Positions 1 through 7,584 of a stretch of 64,000 nt of DNA are shown here, piece after piece (position 1 is the first letter of the stretch; every line of letters starts with the position of its first letter). Location: positions 620,001 to 684,000 of the forward strand of contig NZ_VFOR01000001.1 of the NCBI RefSeq assembly GCF_006716235.1, read 5' to 3'. Source of the stretch: Propioniferax innocua. GTDB taxonomy: Bacteria; Actinomycetota; Actinomycetes; Propionibacteriales; Propionibacteriaceae. A model generated the notes under the pieces. It was not told the origin of the DNA. It ran no database searches and saw nothing but the letters and a program-made list of their open reading frames with translations. A program made the position numbers and the translations under genes.

Positions 1-236
1 GCAACAAGACCAATGAGAAGGCGCGTCAGCGCAACAAGGCCACCCGCTCGGCCCTGCGTACCCATGCCCGCCGTTTCCGTGAGGCCGTCGAGGCCGGCGA
101 GACCGAGAAGGCACAGGAGTTCGCGCGCATCGCGACCCGTGAGCTCGACCGTGCCGCGTCGAAGCGCGTGATCCACAAGAACCAGGCCACCAACCGCAAG
201 GCCAAGATCCAGTCCGAGGCCGCCAAGCTCGGCTGA
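1..236 (+). CDS. rpsT: 30S ribosomal protein S20, 3' part
   Basis: The first in-frame codon is at base 3 and the protein ends in KLG followed by TGA. The lysine/arginine/alanine-rich helical sequence ([20 protein letters not shown] near the visible start, [14 protein letters not shown] near the end) is characteristic of bS20, which binds the 5' domain of 16S rRNA in the small subunit. The N-terminal residues, normally beginning MPNIKSQ, lie outside the window. In actinobacteria rpsT is commonly found beside holA and the comEA-comEC genes, and holA follows here on the opposite strand. A strong terminator follows directly. Confidence 0.96.
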   Translation, partial: NKTNEKARQRNKATRSALRTHARRFREAVEAGETEKAQEFARIATRELDRAASKRVIHKNQATNRKAKIQSEAAKLG

Positions 237-261
237 CCTCGCCTCGGCCAAGAACCACGCT

Positions 262-302
262 GAGCCCGGTACACCACGTCGGTGTGCCGGGCTCGGTTTT
301 TC
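262..302 (+). terminator. Rho-independent terminator of rpsT
   Basis: A 14-bp inverted repeat (arms 262-275 and 281-294, one mismatch, 5-nt loop) is followed by GGTTTTTCCCC. This is the classic GC-rich hairpin plus T-run, 26 bp after the rpsT stop. It separates rpsT from the GntR gene. Confidence 0.9.
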
Positions 303-330
303 CCCTTGCCACACCCCAACATGACCCATT

Positions 331-349
331 GTTCTATACGATGTAGAAC
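331..349 (+). promoter_or_regulatory. Palindromic operator overlapping a -10 element
   Basis: GTTCTA (331-336) and TAGAAC (344-349) form a perfect 6-bp inverted repeat with a 7-bp spacer that ends at the base before the GntR start codon. Inside it, TACGAT (337-342) fits the actinobacterial TANNNT -10 and places the transcription start at or next to the ATG. The arrangement suggests a leaderless, autorepressed promoter, as is usual for YtrA-type GntR operons. No convincing -35 was seen. Confidence 0.6.
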
Positions 350-712
350 ATGTTGTGGTTGGTGGATACGGCTGACCCGACCCCCATGTACCTGCAGGTG
401 GCCCGTGTGGCACGACAGGCATGGGAGTCCGGAGAGTTGCGCACAGGAGAACGACTGCCTCCGGCTCGTGAACTCGCCACCTCACTCGGCCTGAACATGC
501 ACACGGTGCTGCGGGGATACCAGGAACTGCGCGACGAGGGAATCGTCGAATTGCGCCGAGGCCGTGGTGCCGTCATCCGTACCGATGTGGACGCCGCCGA
601 GCGTCTACGGCCTGAAGTCGACGACCTCATCAGCAGCGCCCACCGGCTCGGAGTGGCCAAGGACGCCCTGATCGCACTGATCCATGACCGATACGCCGAG
701 GAGGCACCATGA
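350..712 (+). CDS. GntR-family transcriptional regulator (YtrA-like)
   Basis: This 120-residue protein is an N-terminal winged helix of the GntR type (residues about 10-75: PMYLQVARVAR, LPPARELATSLGLNMHTV, GYQELRDEGIVELRRGRGAVI) with a short helical tail of about 40 residues. It has no large effector domain, the architecture of the YtrA subfamily, which typically represses its own operon with a neighbouring transporter or membrane-protein gene. The start is the ATG next to the palindrome. The stop overlaps the next start in an ATGA, so the two are almost certainly co-translated. The effector is unknown. Confidence 0.9.
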   Translation: MLWLVDTADPTPMYLQVARVARQAWESGELRTGERLPPARELATSLGLNMHTVLRGYQELRDEGIVELRRGRGAVIRTDVDAAERLRPEVDDLISSAHRLGVAKDALIALIHDRYAEEAP

Positions 713-1698
713 TCGAGCGTTCCCACGAGTCGGCCTCGAAATGGTCCGACCGAACCGTGCTCCTGATCTGCCTGTCCATCGCCCTCGTGCTCAGCGTCGC
801 CCCGGCCCTGGTTTCGTTGACGCTCCCACTGCCCGACCTGGTCGCCACCCACTGGGGCATGAACGGCCAACCTGACGACTGGCAGCCGGTGACCACAGCG
901 GTGATCACCCATGCGCTCATCGTGTTCATCACCACCAGCGGGCTGACGCTCCTGGGCTCGGCCCTCAACTCCACGGCCCTGCTCGGTGCCTTCGCAGTGG
1001 GAACCGGCACCTTCACCACGGCAACGCTCAACGGGACGCTCTGGACGCAGACCGGAGATTCCATGCCACCGATCGGGCTGGTGCTCATCGCGGCCTTGCT
1101 GCTCGGGAGTGCGACCGGCCTGACCGCCGGGTTGACCTTCCGGCAGAAGGCACAGCCCACGTCACGTGCCGAGGGTTCCCGCCCTCGTGCCACCGAACCA
1201 TGGCAGTTGTCGAACACCGCGGCCCTCGCCTGGACCGGGCGGGTCAAGGTGTCGCGTGGCGTGGTCGTTTTCGCGGTGACCGTGACGCTCCTGTCGCTCG
1301 CACCGGCGGTGTTCATGCTGACTGACCCGTGGATGGGCGTCTTCTTCGCCCTGATCGGATTGGCCATGGCCTGCGGCTTCGCCACCCTGGCGGCCCGCGT
1401 GACCATCGACGCACGTGGCGTTCGCGTCGGTGCGTTCGGGATCACGTTCATCACCGTCGGCATCCACGAGATCACCGCAGTCGGCACCCGCCATGTGGAG
1501 GCACTGGGTGAGCTCGGTGGGTGGGGCTATCGGGTCGCGCACGACGGCACGGCCGTGGCCTTCGCAAGTGCCTCGGGCCAGGGTCTCGTCCTCGGCCGTG
1601 GGGAGCGCAAGGACATGATCATCGTCCTCGATGACGATGACATCGAAAGTGCCGCCCGTACCGTCTCCACGCTCCGCGAACGCGTCGCGCAGGGCTAA
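709..1698 (+). CDS. DUF1648-domain membrane protein
   Basis: This 329-residue polytopic membrane protein starts in an ATGA overlap with the GntR gene. The first segment (residues about 18-70) has a hydrophobic helix followed by LPDLVATHWGMNGQPDDW, the hallmark of the DUF1648 domain (small residues, H-W/F-x2-x-G-x-P/D). Further hydrophobic helices lie near residues 60-85, 95-125, 180-205 and 210-230. The C-terminal third is soluble and beta-rich. DUF1648 proteins paired with YtrA-type GntR regulators are common in Gram-positive bacteria, but their biochemical role is not established. The TAA stop overlaps the convergent holA stop codon by three bases. Confidence 0.82.
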   Translation: MIERSHESASKWSDRTVLLICLSIALVLSVAPALVSLTLPLPDLVATHWGMNGQPDDWQPVTTAVITHALIVFITTSGLTLLGSALNSTALLGAFAVGTGTFTTATLNGTLWTQTGDSMPPIGLVLIAALLLGSATGLTAGLTFRQKAQPTSRAEGSRPRATEPWQLSNTAALAWTGRVKVSRGVVVFAVTVTLLSLAPAVFMLTDPWMGVFFALIGLAMACGFATLAARVTIDARGVRVGAFGITFITVGIHEITAVGTRHVEALGELGGWGYRVAHDGTAVAFASASGQGLVLGRGERKDMIIVLDDDDIESAARTVSTLRERVAQG

Positions 1699-2741
1699 CG
1701 CCCGCGTCCTCTGGCCTGTGTGATCGCCAGGACGCAGCGTTCCAACGGGAACTCGGGCTCGTCCGCGGCCCCCTTGACCTCGGCATCGCAGCGCGACACC
1801 GCGAGAATCGCCTGCATGACCCCATCGGGGGTCCAGCCGCGGGCCTGCTGGCGCAAGGTGCGCATCTTCCATGGCGGGACGCCGATGGCCGCAGCAAGAT
1901 CGCGGTCCGACATGCCGGAGCGGTCGTCGATGAGCTTGCCGAGCTGACGCAGCCCGCCGGCCAGGGCGCTGGTCAACAGAACGGGTGCGACCCCGGTGGC
2001 GAGGGCCCACCGGAGTTGTTCCATGGCCTCGGTGGTCTTCCCCGCAATGGCAGCGTCGGCGATGGCGAAACCGGTCACCTCGGCACGCCCGGCGAAGTAG
2101 CGTCGCACCAGCTCGGTGTCGATCGTGCCGTAGCCGCGGCCACCGGCGTCGGCGTCGAGGCGGTCGTTGGCGAGCTGGGCCATGGCCCCGGCGAGAGCAC
2201 GCGCATCATGGCCGACGCTGTCGATGAGTTCGGCGGTGGCCTCGGCGTCGATCCGGACCCGGTGTCGTCGGGCCTCGCCGTTGACGAACTGCGGGAGGTC
2301 GCGCGGCTTGAGGGCTGCGCAGTCCACGGTGACCGGCTTGGCCTTCTTCACCTTGGTGATCAGGCCCTTGCCCTTGTTTCCCCCGGCGTGCAGAAGCACC
2401 AGACAGACCTCGGCGGGAGGGTCGGCGACCAACGCGGCCAGGCGGTCGTGCAGCCCGGCATCCAGGGCCCCCACATCTGTGATCACGGCGACGCTGCGCT
2501 CGGCGAACAATGAGCTGCCGGTGATCTCGGCCAGTGTGCCGGCGTCCATCTCGGCCGCGTCGACGCGGGTCACCTGGACCTGCGCATCCTCGGCGCGGGC
2601 CGCGGCGATAACGTCCTCGGCCGCCCGCTCCGCCAGCAGCCCTTCCGGGCCCGTCGCGAGCAACACCTTGCCGAACGGGGACGACGCACCGAACGGGGAC
2701 TTCGACTTCGCTTGGGATGCCACTCCCCCAGCATGCCGCAT
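1695..2741 (-). CDS. holA: DNA polymerase III subunit delta
   Basis: This 348-residue clamp-loader subunit opens the beta sliding clamp during replication. The sequence fits the actinobacterial HolA family: VLLATGPEGLLAERAAEDVI near the N-terminus, an LFAERSVAVI segment, a VCLVLLHAGGNKGKGL segment in place of an intact Walker motif, and the C-terminal helical collar (LRQLGKLIDDRSG, GVPPWKMRTLRQQARGW). The ATG at 2741 was chosen because the longer reading frame upstream is low-complexity and overlaps the sortase gene; a GTG at 2723 is an alternative. It is the last gene of a minus-strand series comEA, comEC, surface protein, sortase, holA. In related genomes holA normally follows comEC directly, so the sortase pair looks inserted. 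Confidence 0.92.
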   Translation of the reverse strand: MRHAGGVASQAKSKSPFGASSPFGKVLLATGPEGLLAERAAEDVIAAARAEDAQVQVTRVDAAEMDAGTLAEITGSSLFAERSVAVITDVGALDAGLHDRLAALVADPPAEVCLVLLHAGGNKGKGLITKVKKAKPVTVDCAALKPRDLPQFVNGEARRHRVRIDAEATAELIDSVGHDARALAGAMAQLANDRLDADAGGRGYGTIDTELVRRYFAGRAEVTGFAIADAAIAGKTTEAMEQLRWALATGVAPVLLTSALAGGLRQLGKLIDDRSGMSDRDLAAAIGVPPWKMRTLRQQARGWTPDGVMQAILAVSRCDAEVKGAADEPEFPLERCVLAITQARGRGR

Positions 2742-2758
2742 CACTCGGACGGCCGTCG

Positions 2759-3433
2759 TCAGCCCGACACCGGCAGCGCGGTCACGATCAGGTTCTCCGC
2801 GAATCGACGCACACCGCTCTCGTCCTCGGTCACCTCCCCGGCGCAGGTCACCAGCACCAGACGCCGGGTCCCGGCGGCATCCATCACATCGGCGGGGATC
2901 TCGTCGAAGGGCACCAAGCGCAGTTCGACCGCCTGCCACGTCTCGGTGCGGCCCGATGTGTCACTGGTGTGGATCAACGTGCCGGGCTCGATGCGATGCA
3001 GTTCGTACAGCGAGCCGAGTTCTCCGTTCCAGGTGACGTGTCCCGAGGCGAGGATGGTCCCCGGGCCGGGGCCGAGTCGCGCATCGAGGTCGTCGGCGGT
3101 ACCGCTCCGGTGGACCCCGACGAAGGCGGGCGGCGGCACCAGGAACTCGCCCTTCTCGACCCGTGTGGATTCCAGGTCTGCGACGATGCCCAGGCTGGGC
3201 ACCTCGATGGTTCCGGGTTCGAGCACGACGCCGGGGTCCTCGACCGGCCCGGGTTCGGCGATGCTCCACTCGCGTTCGGGTTCCGGGGCCGGCCCCACAG
3301 GACCGGCGGACGGTTCAGGCAGCCCGGCCAGTTCCTGTGAAGGAGCGCCACGTTCGCCGGTGGAGGCGACGACGAACGCGATGACCACGATCACTCCGAG
3401 AAGTGCAAGCACCACTGCGTGTCGACGCATCAT
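2759..3433 (-). CDS. Class E/F-like sortase
   Basis: This 224-residue membrane-anchored transpeptidase has an N-terminal signal anchor (residues about 5-25), a proline-rich linker (about 35-70) and a sortase beta-barrel. The catalytic triad is visible: His132 in ASGHVTW, Cys197 in LVTCAG and Arg209/210 in GVRRFAENL. The compact size and LVTCxG context match the actinobacterial class E/F group rather than pilin polymerases. The start overlaps the stop of the upstream surface-protein gene (ATGA), so the two are translationally coupled and are the obvious enzyme-substrate candidates. The actual substrate is uncertain because that partner lacks a recognisable sorting signal. Confidence 0.88.
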   Translation of the reverse strand: MMRRHAVVLALLGVIVVIAFVVASTGERGAPSQELAGLPEPSAGPVGPAPEPEREWSIAEPGPVEDPGVVLEPGTIEVPSLGIVADLESTRVEKGEFLVPPPAFVGVHRSGTADDLDARLGPGPGTILASGHVTWNGELGSLYELHRIEPGTLIHTSDTSGRTETWQAVELRLVPFDEIPADVMDAAGTRRLVLVTCAGEVTEDESGVRRFAENLIVTALPVSG

Positions 3434-5226
3434 GCCCCCGACCTGATCCGGATCGGCGCCTCCGACCGCGGCAGCGGCGTCGGGCTCGTGATGAGTGGCG
3501 TCGTACCCTGCGACGGGGACGGTTCCGGCTCGAGGGACGGGTGTTCCGGAGCATCGGTGTTCCTGGGCGACGGGGTCCCGGTGCTCTCGGGGGCCGGCGC
3601 TTCAGGTGACGGCGCATCGGGGTTCGGTGACGTCGAAGGCTTGGGAGATGAAGACCCTGGAGACGAAGATCTGGGAGTAGGCGATGCCCGGTGGCCGGAC
3701 GGCCTCGGCGACGGTCCGCGTGAGTCAGCCGATGGTGGTGTGGTCGTCGAGGAGTCGGGCATCGGCACCTCGGGGACCGGAGAGCCAGATCTCGCAGGGT
3801 CCGATGCCGCAGGCGCGTCGGGAGATGGGAATGTGGATTCCGTTGATGTGGGTTCCGGGGGCGATGCTGTTGGTGAGGGGGTCTGCGTCGGGGACGCTAC
3901 AGGCTCGGCGTCGATGTCGGTCTCGACGACGGGGGCAGCCAGGACCTCGGTGGTCTCGGCCTCGATGCCGCAGGGAGTGTCGACCCCTTCGAAGCCCGGC
4001 GCCCGCGGAAGGTGGATCGTCCATGTGTAATGCCCCGGCTTCTCCACGGTGATGTTCGGCGTCGTGTAGGAACCGTCCCCGTCGATATCGAACTCGACCT
4101 CGCCGGCCTTCATCTGCTCATCGCGGCACTGTTGCTCCCCGGGTTGGTCAGGGAATGGGCCCCACAGCCGCGCGGTCGCCCGCCCCCGGTATCCGGCTGC
4201 TCCGGTCACGCGCACCACATCGTGCAGTTCAGCGCCGACGTGCGCCTGCGGAGCGCTGGCGACCGTGACGACGCTGGGGGTGGATCCCCCGACCCGGTAG
4301 CTGTCTCGGGCGCGCACCACCGCCGGTTCGCCTGCCGAGAGCATGCGCTGGATACGGTGGTCGCCGTGGGTGTCATCGTCGTAGTGACGTGGCGTGTGCA
4401 GCACCGGGATCGAGCCGGGCATCACCGCTTCAGCACTGACGTTCACCTCTCCTGAATCGAGCTGCGGCAGATCGAACGTGGCGACGCCCTTGGAGTCGCT
4501 GGTCACGTCCACACGCTGCTCCCCCACCGTCACGGTCATCGCGCGTCCGGGGATGGGTTTACCGGCACGTCCCACCACCTGGGCGGTGCCGCTGCCCGAG
4601 GCCACATCGAGCTTCAGCACCATCCGGAACGGCCCGGCTTCGGCACCCACCCGTTCTTCGAGCCGAGCGAGGTGATCGGGCACATCGGGATACTCCTTGG
4701 CGGCCGCCTCGAGGCGGTTGTCCATGCGCGTGCGTTGGGCCTGGTCACCGATCGAACGCAGCCGGATGAAATGGTCGACGGCGATGGCGGTGGCGTCGTC
4801 GTCAACGTGGTGTTCGGCCCACTCGAGGACCCATGCAAGTTCGGCCATCTCCTGGCGCGTGATGAGATCCCCGGCCACATCCGCATGCCCGGCACGATCT
4901 CCGAACGACGTCTGCTTGCGGATGCGGTCGGTGCGCGTCCTCACCCAGCCCGAAGCCTTCTGCGGACCGTAGGAGTTGAGGTCGATGCACCACACTGTGG
5001 TGTCGCCTAGCTGGAACTGACCGAGCTCGGCGACACCGTCCGAGGCCTCGATGACGGCGCCGTACGGGCCATGACGGTCCTGCGGTCGAGCCTCCACGTC
5101 GGGCACGACGAGAAGCCAACCGGCCGACGCCAGCACGATGGCCAGCGCGGCGACCACACAGGCCATGAGGCTGCGACGCCCCGGACGAACACGGCGACGA
5201 GTACGGACAGAACTGGGATGGGGCAT
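3430..5226 (-). CDS. Secreted surface protein with Pro/Ser/Thr-rich stalk
   Basis: This 598-residue protein is preceded by a good ribosome-binding site (AGGAGCC, 4 nt before the ATG). Residues 1-46 are a long Sec signal peptide (arginine-rich n-region, hydrophobic MACVVAALAIVLASAG, likely cleavage after VEA). The N-terminal folded part contains VWCIDLNSYGP (Cys80) followed by a helical stretch, which recalls Cys-Gln thioester domains of Gram-positive adhesins, but the expected glutamine motif is not clear. Beta-rich, Ig/SpaA-like segments follow (about 210-410). From about residue 425 to the end it is a low-complexity Pro/Ser/Thr stalk. It ends in LPRSEAPIRIRSGA with no LPXTG-type motif, hydrophobic segment or charged tail, which is odd for a gene coupled to a sortase. 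It begins 29 bp after the comEC remnant and runs the same way. Confidence 0.75.
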   Translation of the reverse strand: MPHPSSVRTRRRVRPGRRSLMACVVAALAIVLASAGWLLVVPDVEARPQDRHGPYGAVIEASDGVAELGQFQLGDTTVWCIDLNSYGPQKASGWVRTRTDRIRKQTSFGDRAGHADVAGDLITRQEMAELAWVLEWAEHHVDDDATAIAVDHFIRLRSIGDQAQRTRMDNRLEAAAKEYPDVPDHLARLEERVGAEAGPFRMVLKLDVASGSGTAQVVGRAGKPIPGRAMTVTVGEQRVDVTSDSKGVATFDLPQLDSGEVNVSAEAVMPGSIPVLHTPRHYDDDTHGDHRIQRMLSAGEPAVVRARDSYRVGGSTPSVVTVASAPQAHVGAELHDVVRVTGAAGYRGRATARLWGPFPDQPGEQQCRDEQMKAGEVEFDIDGDGSYTTPNITVEKPGHYTWTIHLPRAPGFEGVDTPCGIEAETTEVLAAPVVETDIDAEPVASPTQTPSPTASPPEPTSTESTFPSPDAPAASDPARSGSPVPEVPMPDSSTTTPPSADSRGPSPRPSGHRASPTPRSSSPGSSSPKPSTSPNPDAPSPEAPAPESTGTPSPRNTDAPEHPSLEPEPSPSQGTTPLITSPTPLPRSEAPIRIRSGA

Positions 5227-5255
5227 GACGGCTCCTGTGGTGCAGATGGCGGGTT

Positions 5256-6270
5256 TCAGGTGGGTCGACGTTGGGTGGTTACGCTGATGCGTTGGTCCTC
5301 ATGGGTGAAGGCGATGGAGCCTTCAAGATCGGTCCGGTGCAGACGCAGGCCATGGCGCTGCAGGAGATCGACGGTCTTCTCGGCGGGGTGCCCGTGGTCG
5401 TTGTCGATTCCGCAACTGACCAGTGCGACGCGGGCCCGGTGGGTGGTCAGGAAATCGGCGTATTGGTTTCCCGAGCCGTGGTGGGGCACCTTGAGCACGT
5501 CCACCGGCAGGGCTCCCCACATGCGTTCCACCGCGCGCTGCCCATCGGGCTCGAGGTCGCCGGGCAGCAGGAGACGCAGACCTCCGACGTGTGCGTGGAG
5601 CACCAGGCTGGTGTCGTTCTCCGTCGCTGATTCGCCTTCCCCCGACATCAGCAGGCTTCGGGGGATGCGGGCCGGGCCGATGACCTGGAGGGAGGCGTCT
5701 CCGACGCGGGTCGATGCCCCGAGCGCAGGCGTCAGGACCGTGACGCCGTGCTGTGTCGCCTCGTGTTCCACCGCGGCGGCGGTCCCAGCCGGTGACGGCA
5801 CCGGCGACACCCACACCTGCCCATCGTGGTCCATGCGTGGCCACACCGCGGCCCGGCCATCCACGTGGTCGGAGTGATAGTGCGTGAGCACCAGCAGGGG
5901 TACGCGTCGGACTCCCACCCCATCCAGGCAGGCCCTCATCGCTGCGACATCCGGGCCGGTGTCGATGACGACGGCGCTGTCGTCGGCTATGCGCAGCAGC
6001 GTCGCATCCCCCTGCCCGACATCACAGCTGACTGCATGCCAGCGCTCGGGCGGCCACCCGGGGCTGGGCGGCCTGTTCAGCGAAGCCGCGATCAGAACGA
6101 TCAGCAACCCCAACGCCACGACGCGTCGCTTCATGACCTCGGTGCCCAACACGAGCATGGCCACGCTCGCCAGCGTCACCACGGCGATGGACCATGGTGT
6201 CGCCGGCCAGGCGATCTCTGCACCGGGCAGGGCCGCACCCACATGCGCGGCCCAGAGGATCCATTGCGCA
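5256..6270 (-). pseudogene. comEC: comEC remnant, C-terminal metallo-beta-lactamase part
   Basis: This fragment encodes the end of the DNA-uptake channel protein ComEC: a last pair of membrane helices (AQWILWAAHVGAALPGAEI, then SIAVVTLASVAMLVLG) and the complete C-terminal metallo-beta-lactamase domain. The domain shows CDVGQGDA, DTGPD, the metal-binding HYHSDH, LLLPGDLEPDG and VPHHGSGN. The rest of comEC is not upstream of it. The reading frame runs on to about 6506, but beyond about 6270 it is a fortuitous frame across an ArdA-like gene and a DUF4192-like gene. The N-terminal half of comEC is found 6.7 kb away, so this piece is almost certainly non-functional for DNA uptake. The left island boundary lies between about 6269 and 6283. 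Confidence 0.88.
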
Positions 6271-6409
6271 CACCAGCCAGCTCGTGCAGCTTCGCGATGG
6301 TCAGTCCCCCTGCGTCGGCGGCGTCGATCCAGGCGCCGACCAGACGGCCTGCGTTGTAGCACGACAGGCAACCAGGCCAGACCCGCAGGGGCATCGTTGC
6401 GGTGGTCAT
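6271..6409 (-). pseudogene. Truncated ArdA-like antirestriction gene
   Basis: The first 46 codons (MTTATMPLRVWPGCL, then CYNAGRLVGAWIDAADA) match the N-terminus of ArdA-family antirestriction proteins, whose signature is a VGCLxxYNxGxLxGxWID segment. ArdA proteins mimic DNA and inhibit type I restriction enzymes, usually on conjugative elements. The similarity stops at about LHELAG, where the comEC remnant begins in another frame, so the gene is cut by the island junction. Its ATG overlaps the stop of the DUF4192-like gene (ATGA). The identification rests on motif recall over a short stretch. Confidence 0.6.
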
Positions 6410-6879
6410 CGGGCGGTCTCCTGGTCCTGTGCCTGGAGCTTGGCCAGTGCCGGGTGGTCGGCCAGTTCCGAGTTCCGGCCCGACATCGGCATGTCGTCGT
6501 CATCATCGGCCCAGCCCAACATCCGCCGCCAGGTGTCGGTGGTCAGGCCCACCTGGGCGACGCCGACGACGTCGATGCCACGGTGGTCGAGCGCCAGGGC
6601 CATGTGGGTGGCGATTGTGGCCACGGTGTCGATGCAGACCTCGTGGTATGCCACCACGAATGTGGCCGTGACACCCTGGGAGCGCAGGCCGTCGGCCACG
6701 AAGTCGGGTACCCCAGCAGTTAGGGCCTCAACGAGTGGCAGGGTTGCGCTGGCCACAAGACGTCCGCTGTCGTCCAGGCCGGCCACGACCATGGTGTTGG
6801 CGGTCGGAGTGCCACCCAGCTCGTGGGGCAGGCAAGCAAGCAGGCCGATGATGTCGGTCTTGGTGGGTGTCGTGGTCAT
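6406..6879 (-). CDS. DUF4192-like protein
   Basis: This 157-residue protein shows the DUF4192 pattern: IIGLLACLPHELGGTPTANTMVVAGLDDSGRLVASATLPL near the N-terminus (the family's P-x-LLG-x-P-x-x-S-x-V-V-L), a TATFVVAYHEVC strand, and a late GVAQVGLTTDTWRRM segment matching the family's VDDGRW region. The family's function is unknown; members are frequent on actinobacterial plasmids and integrative elements. The ATG at 6879 has AGAGGA 8 nt upstream and was preferred over a longer frame. It is translationally coupled to the ArdA-like fragment. The tail carries an acidic run (DDDDD). Confidence 0.65.
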   Translation of the reverse strand: MTTTPTKTDIIGLLACLPHELGGTPTANTMVVAGLDDSGRLVASATLPLVEALTAGVPDFVADGLRSQGVTATFVVAYHEVCIDTVATIATHMALALDHRGIDVVGVAQVGLTTDTWRRMLGWADDDDDMPMSGRNSELADHPALAKLQAQDQETAR

Positions 6880-7022
6880 GGCAGGAGTCCTCTCTGGCGG
6901 CGGGCGAACTGTTTCCCTAGCCGCCGGGAGTGCTCCCGGCCGCGGTGACGCGGCTGTGCTGCTGATGGGCTTGTCCCTTGCCACTGGAGTCACATGACCA
7001 CCACCTTGGGCACAATGGAAAG

Positions 7023-7520
7023 GTGAGCGACGCGACCAGCCCCAAGTCTCCTCTGAAGCCCAGTGGGCAGAAGAAGCCCGCCAGCCCCGAAGCCGATGTG
7101 CTTCGTGCCAAGCTGGAGGGCGCCGTCGACTTCCGCGGCACAGCGCGTGAGGCGCTGCACGACCTCCGTGCCGCGGGCAGCGACGCTGTCGCGGCCAACC
7201 AGGAGAGTCTCAAGGGCTACGACGAGATGGCTGCCCGTGCCATGACGGCCATCGAGAAGGAACTCGACAAGCCGGACCTCACGCCCGAGGATCGTCGTGA
7301 ACTCATCGACCGCATGGTGAGTCTGGTCGATCGGCGCGACGCCAAAGACACCGAGAACAAGCGTTTCCTGGTCGGGTTGACCGAGGATCGCATGAAGGCC
7401 GCGCTCTACGTTGCCGGCACAGTCGGGATGGTCGCCGTCGCCGCGCTTGCCGGGCCGGAGGGGGTCAAGCAGCTAGGGAAGCTCGCTCCTCAGGTGGCCA
7501 AGAAGGCCATCACGTCATAG
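7023..7520 (+). CDS. Hypothetical protein with hydrophobic C-terminus
   Basis: The family is not recognised. The 165-residue protein has a basic, Pro/Lys/Ser-rich N-terminus (residues 1-25), a long charged helical middle with coiled-coil character (about 25-120) and a C-terminal hydrophobic segment (AALYVAGTVGMVAVAALAG, about 135-153), so it could be tail-anchored. The GTG at 7023 lies 6 nt after CACAAT (7011-7016), compatible with leaderless expression. A GC-rich hairpin (CCGGGAG-TG-CTCCCGG, about 6924-6939) lies between it and the divergent DUF4192-like gene. Confidence 0.6.
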   Translation: MSDATSPKSPLKPSGQKKPASPEADVLRAKLEGAVDFRGTAREALHDLRAAGSDAVAANQESLKGYDEMAARAMTAIEKELDKPDLTPEDRRELIDRMVSLVDRRDAKDTENKRFLVGLTEDRMKAALYVAGTVGMVAVAALAGPEGVKQLGKLAPQVAKKAITS

Positions 7521-7525
7521 TCGAC

Positions 7526-7578
7526 TAGGTCCGCCTAGGTATCGCTGGGAGGTGATGCAAGCGCCACAAGGGTAGGGT
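7526..7578 (+). promoter_or_regulatory. Candidate promoter and palindrome before the C5-methyltransferase
   Basis: TAGGGT (7573-7578) lies 6 nt before the GTG start of the methyltransferase, consistent with a leaderless mRNA. Further upstream a palindrome, CTAGG-TCCG-CCTAG (7526-7539), could be an operator. No controller (C) protein gene of a restriction-modification system is visible nearby. Confidence 0.4.
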
Positions 7579-7584
7579 GGGCAA

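Noticed and set aside
3300-3700. A frameshift that might have removed an LPXTG signal from the surface protein.
   Set aside because: The other minus-strand frames here contain no LPXTG-like motif followed by a hydrophobic segment; the ATGA coupling with the sortase also looks natural.
6271-6506. The comEC C-terminal reading frame extends to an ATG near 6506.
   Set aside because: Beyond about 6270 the frame is arginine-rich, low-complexity sequence overlapping the ArdA-like and DUF4192-like genes in their own frames; it is not comEC.
7521-7584. The CTAGG/CCTAG palindrome as a restriction-modification C-box.
   Set aside because: No controller protein gene is present and the sequence does not match the usual GACT/AGTC boxes closely; kept only as a candidate operator.
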